Shown: one piece after another, positions 23,301 through 30,216 of the stretch
Numbering within the stretch: position 1 is the first letter of the stretch
Layout of the letters: each line of letters starts with the position of its first letter
Assembly: GCA_964023275.1 (NCBI GenBank)
Contig: OZ029916.1
Coordinates: forward strand, 41,755,896 to 41,819,895
DNA: 64,000 nucleotides
Origin: Norana najaformis
Lineage: Eukaryota; Annelida; Clitellata; Crassiclitellata; Hormogastridae
Direction of reading: 5' to 3'
The notes under the pieces: model-generated
Database searches by the model: none
The model's input: only the letters and a program-made list of their open reading frames with translations
Told to the model about the DNA's origin: nothing
Translations under genes and position numbers: made by a program

Positions 23301-24997
23301 CGAATAAATGATTACCCCACCTAACCCTTTTATTACTCGGGCAGGCTACTGATTTGAAATGTGCGCACCTCAGTTCGATCCAAGGAAAAAAACCGAAATT
23401 GAAAAAGAATTCGTAGACGTTCATCGAATAGTTTCCTAGATCCGTAGACAATGCTAGGCTGGCAAAGCTGCAGGAGTTGACTTGAAAGCTGAAGCACGCC
23501 CAGGCAGACAGATCAACTCCGAGGTCCTTGAATTCAGTGCCATACGTCGACAACACTTTTTCACTTGTATTAGTTTCGTCGGTAGGGACATGCGTTTCGT
23601 AAACTAAATCTGAATCGAATTGAAGTCAATTTTTTAACCCAACAACTGAATTAAGGAAAATCAAATCTGTATCAATAGATGTCAAAGGAAGAAAACAGAT
23701 GGAACCCGTTACACAGATTCGCCCGATTACAGTCTATGATTGTACAGCGGGAAATCTCAACGGTCAAGTTCTTAAATTTATGTTATCACTCTACCAATTG
23801 ATAGTTTCTTTTGAAGTTCTAAATACTTTATTTTTCAACAGTGCAAAGCACATTAAAACAGTACTTAATAACTGACGTTCAATATTGCTAAGTATTGTTT
23901 AAAATGTGCTTCGTACTGTTGAAAAATAGGTAATTAGATAAGGACATAAGGCAGTGGTGTCTCACAGCACGACAGGTTCTCCAAAATAGGAAATTTCTTT
24001 GAGTTAGCATGGCGCTTTCGAACACCACAGACAGCAGTAATTTACAAGTCCAAGCCGATTCGCTTAGCGCTGTGGAGACGACGATATCAAGCATGGTTAA
24101 GCTAATAGGCGCCGATTATGGCAAGTAGGATGGCTGGCGTTTAAGATAATATCAAACTCTATGGGCCAAATAAGACCGCCATCCCGCCGGGTTTACATGG
24201 ATTGCTGTGGTCGTTTTTGAGCTTCAGCCGAAAGATCCGTCAAACTGCGAGATCACGATTCTGCTAAGTTTCGACGAAAGCTCGTAAACAATTGTGCTAT
24301 CTTTGCCTTACCGTTTTGCTGTGATAGAAGTTTCATTACTATCGCATTAACACCAGTATAGTAATTTTTAAAAGTACCAACATACGCTCTACATGAACAT
24401 TCAGAACATGCATCCAGTTTACACTACAGAGGAAACACAACGTGAAAAGTAAAGTAATCGCTCTCTTGTACATTACAGTTCTGTATGGGGTTTAGTCCAT
24501 TGTGGCAGACTGTTGCTATCATCGATTTCTTCCTATATCAGTTCGTTCTACTCAGTGGCTTGTGTCATTTTGTTCAGAACTTAAGAATTACCCTTTCAAA
24601 GTGCTTATTCATCATTGGCTGCCTCTCTGTCTTAGTGGGATGACCTTTTGGATATTGATCTGATTGCGGCTTGGTTTTGGTGCGCCATCGATTGACGCCT
24701 TGTGTATTAGAAACCAGCGCGATAAAAGTTATTAATTAACGATAATAATACATGCAAACCTATCCAATATATGTTACCAATACATATATATATACATATA
24801 TAAATTTTCACGTATAATTAGGTGGATCCCATATATTTATTTCATTCGTAAGTCCGTCCAATATAATATTCTTATTTACATTACCCGAAAGCTTATCATA
24901 TGTAAATACATGTATATGTTGGCCCATCTCATAGATGCAAGTAAATACTCACCTTCTGAACTCCAACTGCTCCAAGCATCTTGAGCCGAAGTGCAAC
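8141..24997 (-). CDS. Gene A: FA-domain / mucin / nine-sushi single-pass membrane protein
   Basis: Sixteen coding exons: 24997-24953, 23609-23369, 22642-22398, 20448-20250, 19417-19167, 18199-17393, 16365-16177, 15579-15370, 14598-14425, 13749-13543, 12624-12421, 11474-11295, 10680-10516, 9740-9540, 8913-8740 and 8364-8141 (stop). All junctions use AG/GT and keep one open frame of about 1,238 residues. Domains from the first exon found: FA-methyltransferase-like domains at about 15-177 and 177-327, Thr-rich mucin region at 327-596, nine sushi domains at 596-1164, membrane span at about 1184-1207, then a short basic tail. The start codon and signal peptide are missing and should lie between 25,000 and 27,100. 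FA-like domains are known in invertebrate secreted and surface proteins, and sushi rods in adhesion and complement-type proteins; a surface recognition role is inferred. Gene B is the recent tandem duplicate and gene C an older one. Confidence 0.85.
8740..8913 (-). CDS. Gene A exon: sushi domain 9 (membrane-proximal)
   Basis: A 174-bp class 1-1 exon with Cys in VTCLPL, NVTCNDAERFSDG, TKCNDYGRW and ATCV. It has several possible N-glycan sites (NTS, NVT). It is followed by the stalk and membrane exon. Confidence 0.85.
9540..9740 (-). CDS. Gene A exon: sushi domain 8
   Basis: A 201-bp class 1-1 exon with Cys in VHCGPLAEPRDA, TFTCRQGYDF, TFTCDSQGNW and VQCK. An in-frame region upstream also looks open, but the acceptor gatttag just before VVHC is the one that gives the family phase and matches gene C. 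Confidence 0.84.
9780..9960 (+). repeat. Degenerate GTAAG/GCAAG pentamer array
   Basis: Starts about 40 bp upstream of the sushi 8 acceptor of gene A. On the gene strand it is a pyrimidine-rich CTTAC/CTTGC run. The gene B counterpart is at 32,560-32,770. Confidence 0.7.
10220..10420 (+). repeat. Degenerate TATCTAC/TTACCTA array
   Basis: In the intron between sushi 7 and sushi 8 of gene A; counterpart 33,070-33,350 in gene B. Confidence 0.65.
10516..10680 (-). CDS. Gene A exon: sushi domain 7
   Basis: A 165-bp class 1-1 exon, the shortest sushi of the set. Cys lie in VTCPDMK, VVRCDEGFSIDG, NVTCTEDGRW and SACL. It differs from gene B at about two bases in 165, and the intron sequence on both sides is also nearly identical. 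Confidence 0.85.
11155..11240 (+). repeat. (CATA)n simple repeat
   Basis: CATACATA/AAACA units in the intron after sushi 6 of gene A; the gene B counterpart (34,135-34,235) is longer and purer. Confidence 0.7.
11295..11474 (-). CDS. Gene A exon: sushi domain 6
   Basis: A 180-bp class 1-1 exon with Cys in ERCEPAPVVPNA, NYVCKRGYNNPSG, LFCDGQNW and IGCK. The PNAIPDT.LA.KG entry is shared with genes B and C. The donor is AAAA|gtaggc. Confidence 0.84.
12118..12270. mobile_element. Foldback (MITE-like) element, gene A copy
   Basis: Two arms of about 60 bp in inverted orientation, left starting near AATCTACAAGGTTTTCTATTG and right ending GTAAAACGTGTACATTTACA, with a 25-30 bp loop. It lies in the sushi 5-sushi 6 intron, at the same place as the gene B copy, so it predates the duplication. 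It encodes no protein. Confidence 0.65.
12421..12624 (-). CDS. Gene A exon: sushi domain 5
   Basis: A 204-bp class 1-1 exon with Cys in ILCGAPPAVSG, YYKCNPGLRFEDG, NISCTW and FTCDG; Trp in QSQWTE. CG.PP is the typical sushi entry. The same length is found in genes B and C. Confidence 0.86.
12831..12920 (-). repeat. tRNA-derived SINE, gene A copy
   Basis: The minus strand reads GTCTATTCTGTAGCGCG then a B-box GATTGTGGCTTCGAAGC, followed by CTCCGTGTAAAGACC-like tail. It lies in the sushi 4-sushi 5 intron. Confidence 0.5.
13543..13749 (-). CDS. Gene A exon: sushi domain 4
   Basis: A 207-bp class 1-1 exon with four Cys: IYCPALVDPANGFL, QLGCLEGYIFPNG, LLECIDSND and VMNCQG. CPAL..P.NG is the canonical sushi start, and NLSW supplies the Trp and a possible N-glycan (NLS). 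Gene C has the same length here. Confidence 0.86.
13795..14165. repeat. AT-rich intronic segment
   Basis: AATTAAATAAGTAAAT-type sequence in the sushi 3-sushi 4 intron of gene A; counterpart 36,236-36,620 in gene B. No structure beyond low complexity. Confidence 0.55.
14425..14598 (-). CDS. Gene A exon: sushi domain 3
   Basis: A 174-bp class 1-1 exon with Cys in DRCRVPSF, LRCLAGHRFSNG, TWCNSYGSW and ENCEG. LAGHRFSNG.....WC...GSW is a clear sushi core. The intron upstream begins with a degenerate (TAGTG)n array on the plus strand. Confidence 0.84.
14630..14790 (+). repeat. Degenerate (GTGTA/TAGTG)n array, gene A
   Basis: Begins about 35 bp upstream of the sushi 3 acceptor; on the gene strand it is a CACTA/TACAC run. 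The counterpart is 37,060-37,255 in gene B. Confidence 0.7.
15370..15579 (-). CDS. Gene A exon: sushi domain 2 (atypical)
   Basis: A 210-bp class 1-1 exon. It has the four cysteines (ASCGAM, RTNCST, VTKCIL, SSCQG) and the expected spacing, but no Trp before the last Cys and no Gly-Tyr/Phe after the second. It is ten codons longer than in gene B at the first loop. The identity as sushi rests partly on position and exon phase. Confidence 0.72.
16177..16365 (-). CDS. Gene A exon: sushi domain 1
   Basis: A 189-bp class 1-1 exon with four cysteines (ICAPP, VFQCLPGYQF, SICIDGNW, LHCQG) and the Trp before the last Cys, the standard sushi/CCP pattern. The exon covers the whole domain. Confidence 0.85.
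16495..16625 (+). repeat. Degenerate AAGGTAA array, gene A
   Basis: Upstream of the sushi 1 acceptor; on the gene strand TTACCTT. The counterpart is 38,960-39,085. Confidence 0.6.
17393..18199 (-). CDS. Gene A exon: Thr-rich mucin-like stalk
   Basis: A single 807-bp class 1-1 exon encoding 269 residues dominated by Thr and Ser with scattered Pro, Ala and Val, such as TTTEVPATQ, TTTDISTTRKGVSTTQRTTD and TTIGLPKTTTDVQ. There are no cysteines, as expected for an extended O-glycosylated stalk. Imperfect repeats of the KTTTDVQ type run through it. The 3' two thirds is almost identical to gene B, while the 5' end differs and is shorter by 14 codons. Confidence 0.82.
18711..19080 (+). repeat. (CCCTA)n-like degenerate array, gene A
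   Basis: ACCCT/ACCAT pentamers, purest at 18,730-18,900. It lies just downstream of the donor of the FA domain 2 second-half exon, so the transcript carries TAGGG repeats. The counterpart in gene B (41,060-41,240) is shorter and more decayed. Confidence 0.75.
19167..19417 (-). CDS. Gene A exon: FA-methyltransferase-like domain 2, second half
   Basis: A 251-bp exon with LWLSWSGGAVWLGAG, matching LWVSWWNGMVLLGNG of domain 1, followed by TLVFTKDD, LYFGIRSL and VQLWIPECYY. Cysteines in GDCC and PEC suggest a domain-specific disulphide. It ends with donor gtacgc and joins the mucin exon in phase. Confidence 0.74.
19610..19985 (+). mobile_element. Non-LTR retroelement 3' end (AGATTAG-tail family), gene A
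   Basis: A frame reads YSVAGPKLWNSLPRSVRSAP, the standard C-terminal segment of a non-LTR reverse transcriptase, then decays into the 3' UTR. It lies in the intron splitting FA domain 2; gene B has the same element at 42,010-42,425. Confidence 0.65.
20250..20448 (-). CDS. Gene A exon: FA-methyltransferase-like domain 2, first half
   Basis: A 199-bp exon, phases 2 in and 2 out as in FA domain 1. Pieces seen: LVSNTTLLNTGVNLSD, then RLVFQVQSCSLFALALFT, and a Cys in VQCSN. The FQV..CS..LAL pattern repeats the equivalent stretch of domain 1, which shows that the two domains arose by internal duplication of an exon pair. Confidence 0.7.
20628..20715 (+). repeat. (ATC/GTC) trinucleotide repeat, gene A
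   Basis: TCATCG and GTCATC units in the intron upstream of FA domain 2; counterpart 43,655-43,745 in gene B. Confidence 0.65.
20940..21340 (+). repeat. Degenerate TCTAATCTATT array
   Basis: In the intron between the FA domains of gene A, interrupted at about 21,120-21,190 by a retroelement tail ending in ATTACG units. Counterpart 43,975-44,265 in gene B lacks that tail. Confidence 0.6.
22398..22642 (-). CDS. Gene A exon: FA-methyltransferase-like domain 1, second half
   Basis: Contains LWVSWWNGMVLLGNG, the family's most recognisable motif (LW.SW..G...LG.G), then an acidic strand with MIFED and a closing TTEWRIP strand. The name of this domain family comes from crustacean farnesoic acid O-methyltransferase; here it is more likely a binding module than an enzyme, since no methyl-donor site is seen. 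Donor gttatt is weak but conserved as gttaat in gene B. Confidence 0.72.
22725..23225 (+). repeat. ATACGAT array followed by CCCTA array, gene A
   Basis: ATACAATACGAT-type repeats (22,725-23,060) pass into CCCTACC-type repeats (23,080-23,225), ending about 140 bp beyond the donor of the FA domain 1 first-half exon. Confidence 0.7.
23369..23609 (-). CDS. Gene A exon: FA-methyltransferase-like domain 1, first half
   Basis: A 241-bp exon that enters with 2 codon bases and leaves with 2 (donor gtgcgc). It includes the strand-like pieces DLGVDLSAWACFSFQV and FASLALSTDLGNYSMNVYEF, the alternating hydrophobic pattern expected for the N-terminal beta-sandwich half of this domain. It joins in frame to 22642-22398, and gene B has the same exon. 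Confidence 0.7.
24953..24997 (-). CDS. Gene A exon: short linker upstream of FA domain 1
   Basis: A 45-bp class 1-1 exon between acceptor ..tttgcag and donor gtgagt. It reads CTSAQDAWSSWSSE, a Cys followed by a Ser/Trp-rich linker. Gene B has a matching exon with the same phases and the shared CT.AQD core. The WSSWSS run recalls the start of a thrombospondin type 1 repeat, but no further TSP1 sequence follows. Confidence 0.6.
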
Positions 24998-24999
24998 CT

Positions 25000-27035
25000 G
25001 CAAATGAAGTCATAAAATGTTCAAGTAATGGATAACTTTAGAAGAAAATTGCATTATTCTGATGAAAATACGAGAAAGAATAACAGTCAGAACACACAAC
25101 ACTTCGTCTAATCTAATTTAATCTAAATACCTCTATCGCGTTGTTTTCATAATGCATAAGGCATCTATCGATGGTCGCATCAAGTAAAACCGGTGTGAAA
25201 AATCATAATCAGTTGGATTAGTTAAATGGAAAACCCATAGGTCACGGAAGCCAGAAGTCGAGTTGTGGCGGTAAGAAAGTTGAAACACACAAGTTTTAGG
25301 TTCTACAAATCTGAATAACATTATGAACTGTAAAGCCTACAGAACTGGCCAGGAAATTCAAAGCTTCTCGACCGACCACCTAGAAACCAATACTTTAATG
25401 ATGCAAGGCAAAGCAAGAATTAAAGTTGGTTTTTGCTGGTTTGATTGAAGTTTGAGCAAAGAGTAGGGATAAATCAGCTGATATAAATGTAGTACCTTGT
25501 GAAGTATAAGAAAGATTTTTAAAACTGAATTCTTTGCATAGTATACAGTCATGCAATGTAATGAATGCAATATGAGTGTAATATGTGAATATTCAGAGGT
25601 CTTTGTTACACATGTTTATATAACACATAAGTGAGTTTATAAAACGAAATATAATTTTACTGTGGTACGGTGTTTAATTGCCACTTAAGTCAAATAGCTC
25701 ATACAGAATTTATAACCCATTTCTAAATAGGCCTACAGCATAATTTAAAAATTTAATGTACAAATCATGATCTGAGAGATAATGCCCTTTCAAGCTGGAT
25801 CATTTCAAAAATTTAGTTTAATGTAAAGTAATGTAAGTACAATATGCATTCAGAGATAATGGCCTACCAAGATGGATCATTCAACAAATTTAGTTTAGTT
25901 TAAAGAAGTCTTGTGTTGCCTACTTTAAGATCTGAGATATGACCTATTTTCCTACCAATCTGGATGATTGTTAAAAGCAGCGAAACTTCAAAGCAGCTTT
26001 TCATCTTCAGTTAGAATTCCACTTTCCAATCCGATTTCTTCGTTAACCGACTTAGCAATGCCGATTGAAGCGAAGTCGATACAGCCAAGAAAAGGCAGCT
26101 GATGGGTAAAGAACAGATAAATTTCCAATGTCGCATTGAATACAGGCACATACACGAAAGACTCCCGAAATCTTGCAAAAACGGTTCTTTAGGATTAAAT
26201 ATTCCTTATCAGTCTGTCAGTCTGTCAGTCAGTGTGGTCTGTCTGTCTGTCTATCGCTGTCTCAGCTTCGTTGTCCACCAGCTTACCTACCTACCGTGAT
26301 TCCAGCCAGTGGCGGATGCTGGAAAAATTGCGGAATTGTTGCTTAAACGGCAACACATTTAACGACGCTTTTTGGTCGATTGTGCAAAGTGCCTCAGTTT
26401 TGCCTCATCATTGGCCTCCCTGTTCAAACAGCCAGTGCAGCGACAAGCTCATTATATTGACTTATAAAAACAAAAGGCTTCCTTTTTCACCCAGACTGCC
26501 GACTCACAGCAATCGACTGCCACCTACCGACGGACTGAAGATTTCCATCGATGGCTCAAACGTCATTGACCAAAAAGATGAGTGGACCCACAGCAAGTCA
26601 ATTTAAACAATCGCTGCTTTTTTGATAACCCGCTCAACTATCAAGTCGGATAACTTTGCCTAAAGAACCGCTAGCATGTATGTTTACATAGAACCTAAGT
26701 GAGTTGATAAAATGTACTATGTAAATACCCAGACATACATACATACAGTATCGCATATACATATATCATCCAACTACATAAATGACCATATATATATATT
26801 ATATATATATCTTATATCATCAACCTGATCAGTTTCTAAGTCGACTTTATTTAAGTTACATTGCGGGCTTGTGCTGTTGCTACGACGCTGGCAGGCGCAG
26901 GAAAGTTAGGCTACATCTAGCCGGGTTAACTGGTACATTTTTAGAAGATTTTCCATGGAATATTTCGCCACCTGTTGCTCACTCAGGCCTTCATCATTTA
27001 TCAGTGGGTAAATGAGTACAAAGGCAAGCTGGGAG
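25000..27035 (-). other. Region upstream of gene A, presumed 5' exon and promoter
   Basis: Homologous to 47,521-50,270 upstream of gene B. The missing start codon and signal peptide of gene A should lie here, but I could not find an exon with a signal sequence ending in phase 1 in both copies. It also holds a retroelement tail, (GTCT)n near 26,215-26,260 and CATA/TATA simple repeats near 26,730-26,825. A short block at 26,010-26,050 is unusually conserved with 48,890-48,940. Confidence 0.4.
25105..25325 (-). repeat. Retroelement 3' end (AGATTAG family), upstream of gene A
   Basis: Minus-strand copy starting in a KTCVFQLSYRHNSTSGF-type frame and ending in TTAGATTAGA. The gene B counterpart is 47,640-47,870. 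Confidence 0.5.
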
Positions 27036-27540
27036 GTTAGAATACGGTTATGTTGGATTTGTGTGGTTATGTTTGCTCCTCGGCTGAATGTAGCTTCGAG
27101 CTTGGTCACACGCTTCTCAGAAGCCTCTATAGAGGCGTGTAAACATGTGTTTTCTTTTCCTTTATGCTCCTGAGACATTTCTATTAAGACACATAAGTGT
27201 GTTAGCGTTACTTTTATTTACTTTGACGGATGGAGAGATGTTAACAGTAGGTTTGGCATTGGACTACTACGAAAAAATGTTCAGCAATTAACTGGAGTCC
27301 TGTTGGGAAACATAGGAAGGGAAGATCAAGATAGAGCTGGCTAGAGAATACCAGACAACGTTGAATGTTTGGAGATGTCATCTATCGCCTCTGTGCGTAA
27401 TGAAGCAGGTTCGCATACCGATAGTGGCTATATTTAAAAGATTTGGATCTCGGGCTAGCACGGTCCGTACACTGGGACCTTAAATGGCGTGGTGCTCATT
27501 GAAACGGGCAGCGGTGGTGAAGGATAATACCCGATAAATT

Positions 27541-27604
27541 CATTGAAAATTGAGCAGGGTCGAGACCATACGGTCACTATATAAAACCGTGTACATTTAC
27601 ATTT
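27541..27604 (+). mobile_element. Single arm of the foldback element
   Basis: GAAAATTGAGCAGGGTCGAG to AAACCGTGTACATTTACATT; only the right arm is present. Confidence 0.6.
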
Positions 27605-27639
27605 ACAGGAAGGATGCATCTTATAACCATACCTGTTCC

Positions 27640-28050
27640 TTACCCATTTTTCTGTAGTGATAAGATTAGAGCAAGGTGAGAAAAGGATTCTTACTACAGA
27701 AATTAACTGGTTACGAAAAACTGCATGAATCTCAAGAAAGTAAAGATTAGAAGTGAAGAAATAAAATGGACCTTGGATATGGAGACAACCTTGTTGGATA
27801 TAGTCGTTCACCTGAGACTCCAACGGTTAGTACACGTGTAAAGACTACCGCTTGATAGAATCACACACAGTGTACCAGAAAGAAGATTCGAGGGCAAGAC
27901 AAACTAAGGAAGACGCTGGATAGACGTTTTGAATGAAGACGTAGCAAGGCTTGGACTAAATATGCCAGAAAGGTTGCGCTGCCGACTTGAGGATAGGAAT
28001 ACGATTAGGGATCTTCTTACTTGGACGATCCTCGCCGGCCAGCACTACCG
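27640..28050 (+). pseudogene. Decayed non-LTR reverse transcriptase C-terminus
   Basis: Frames with stops and shifts contain RILTTEINWLRKTA, then TTLLDIVVHLRLQRLVHV and GRRWIDVLNEDVARLGLN, in the order of the thumb-to-C-terminus region of these enzymes. It lies between unit A and unit B. Confidence 0.6.
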
Positions 28051-28079
28051 GGCGTGCGTCAGAGAGCAGTGTTCCAGTC

Positions 28080-28330
28080 CCGAGTAAGCAGAGTTGCCGA
28101 TCTCTACGCTCTCCTACCTGTGGGTGTTTACAGGCTTCTCGCTTCCGCATAATACCAATTCAGCCTCCTTTTCATGCATGGCACCTTTCTCCTGGAACAA
28201 TCTTCCATTAAATATACGTACTGTTTCACGTGATTCGACAGTTCAACATGTATTATCTGCTGCCTTGAATCGCACCTGTAAATGGCGCTCTATAAATGTT
28301 TTAATACATACTTACGAATGATGCTTATGA
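28080..28330 (+). mobile_element. Second non-LTR retroelement 3' end
   Basis: A frame reads FSWNNLPLNIRTVSRDSTVQ, the usual end motif of a non-LTR reverse transcriptase, followed by ATGGCGCTCTATAAATG. Confidence 0.5.
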
Positions 28331-28769
28331 TCTAAACTAGATGACAGTTTTTCCTTCATACTATTGACTCGATTTCTATCTGTGTAATTTCTTCCTGTCT
28401 TGGAGGTAACTAAACTAGGGACTTGGATGAGGCATGATGCTTAATAAAAGAAAATTTGGGAAGGAGCAACCGAAGCAGCATTTCTAACAAGGAACATTCT
28501 TGATTTTCAAGTCAAATTTTAAAGAGAGAAATTGGCCTATCAATGTCCCGATGACTAGAAGATGCCATTTTAAACCTTGATTCTCCCAGTTGCTGATAAT
28601 ATCGGACAATACTTTATTACACGTCTTTCTATATGTACTTTCTGTAAGCCTGTGTCATCTTTCTTTCTTCCCTTTCTGTCTCTGTCTTCTCTGTCTCTTT
28701 CTTCCTCTCCGTCTGTCTATAGTCTGACCTCCTTTGTGTAACCACAAACAAAGAGCGACTATCCCAAGT

Positions 28770-29310
28770 TGTAAGTTAGGCCTATTTATGAGGCCTATCT
28801 ATATATAACTAAGAAGGAGTCTGTATGTCTAAAAAAGTCAATTCAGGATTTCAGACAAGAAAGCATATTTAGGGCCTTTTAGCCGGCCATTTAGGTTTAT
28901 TTAGGCTTCAAGCCTACACAAACTTTCACGGGCGAGAAGGATTATCTGGTCTGTTAAATTTTAAAATGGCCTATTCAGTTAGGCATTTAAGCCTCAGTTG
29001 ACTCTTTAAGACGATTAAGAATAAATACTTGTATACCTTTAGGCCCAATGAGGTCTATTCAGGGAGGCCTTTCAGGGAGGCCATTAGGCCTAAGAAAGGT
29101 TGTTTACAACTTCATCACGCTCTTTTAGGACTCCGTGCCTGAATTGACCTTTTGAGGTTTAACTTAACTAGGCCTGTAAAGGCATACACAAGATAACCCT
29201 GCTTAGGCCAAGAGCAGATTCATCTAGGCCTTCGTGGGAGTATTTTGGCTTTCATATGAATTGTTAAGACTTGGCATACTGTAATAAGACTTGAAGCTTT
29301 CGCAGACGTC
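28770..29310. repeat. AGGCCT-rich palindromic segment downstream of gene B
   Basis: Counterpart of 6,935-7,440, with AGGCCTA and half-sites recurring on both strands, more decayed. Confidence 0.55.
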
Positions 29311-29731
29311 AATCTATTTAATCATACCCAAAGCGAAACAAGCTTTTGTGCCAACATAAACCAATGGATCTGCAAAAGAGATTCGTAAAATTATGTTTTC
29401 CTAATGACCTATTGTCACACAAAATTTGCAATTCGAGAAAATGAATCAAGATCGCTTAAATGGTCACACAAAGGTTGTACTTGTTCCCCAATCCAGATTT
29501 TAGCGTAACATAATGTGGGGGTTGGAGTTTCCATTGATACGGTTACAGGAAGAGGGTAGCGGCTAAGACCACAACAAGATGTCGTTAAACAATGGGTATT
29601 TCTACAAACCCAGCCATTGCCCTTAGCTTCTTAGATGGACGTAGAAGCCAAACGTACGTGCACTCAAAGCATCTTGTAGAAAACTAATAATCAGTATATC
29701 CAAGTTCTAATCCGACCATAGTCCTAGCCGG

Positions 29732-29756
29732 ATTTATTTATTTATTTGCATTTATT
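29732..29756 (-). promoter_or_regulatory. Candidate polyadenylation signals of gene B
   Basis: An overlapping AATAAA cluster on the minus strand about 240-260 bp past the stop, matching the cluster after gene A. Confidence 0.45.
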
Positions 29757-29835
29757 AAGCGCCCTAGGTCAATAAACGCTCGAACCCGCAATCGTATGGT
29801 TACAGACCCCGCTCGCTACCGCATAGATATATAAC
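29757..29835 (-). repeat. tRNA-derived SINE head in gene B 3' region
   Basis: The best-preserved member: GGTAGCGAGCGGGGTCTGTA, then GATTGCGGGTTCGAGCG at tRNA A-box/B-box spacing. The right half of a tRNA acceptor stem is not visible. Confidence 0.5.
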
Positions 29836-29992
29836 CGTGCCACAAAGATGAAGCCCAAGTAAAATTCCTCCCACCCCATGTGCGTTGGTCCATGCAGTCA
29901 TATTTACTGTTTAAGAGATACCTTGTTATGCACCTGAACTTTTATATAGCGCCGTTTTAAGGTGCTTTCAACGATATCGATGGGTTAAAGAT

Positions 29993-30216
29993 TTAATTTA
30001 GATTCTGGGAATTTACAGGACATCGATGACGTCGCCAGAATGCCCGGGTATTCTTCTTCAAGTAGGAAATGGTTTTCGTCATCAGTGGTAAATCGATGGC
30101 GATGAAGAGTAAGAGTAGAACAGAAATAATGACTCCAGATGTCGAACCTATGACGCTCGAATAGGAAGCCTCTGTGACAGGCAGTTGGTCTTCTTCCAAA
30201 GTCTTCACGTTCGTTT
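29993..30216 (-). CDS. Gene B last exon: stalk, transmembrane span and short tail
   Basis: A 224-bp exon: TLEEDQLPVTEASYSS stalk, span VIGSTSGVIISVLLLLFIAI then DLP, and a basic tail with FWRRHR, ending at TAA. Nearly the same as A; the start of the span is less hydrophobic (GSTS for GWIS). Confidence 0.84.

Noticed and set aside
24953..24997. Thrombospondin type 1 domain start (WSSWSS)
   Set aside because: Only six residues match, the gene B exon lacks them, and no TSP1 cysteines follow.
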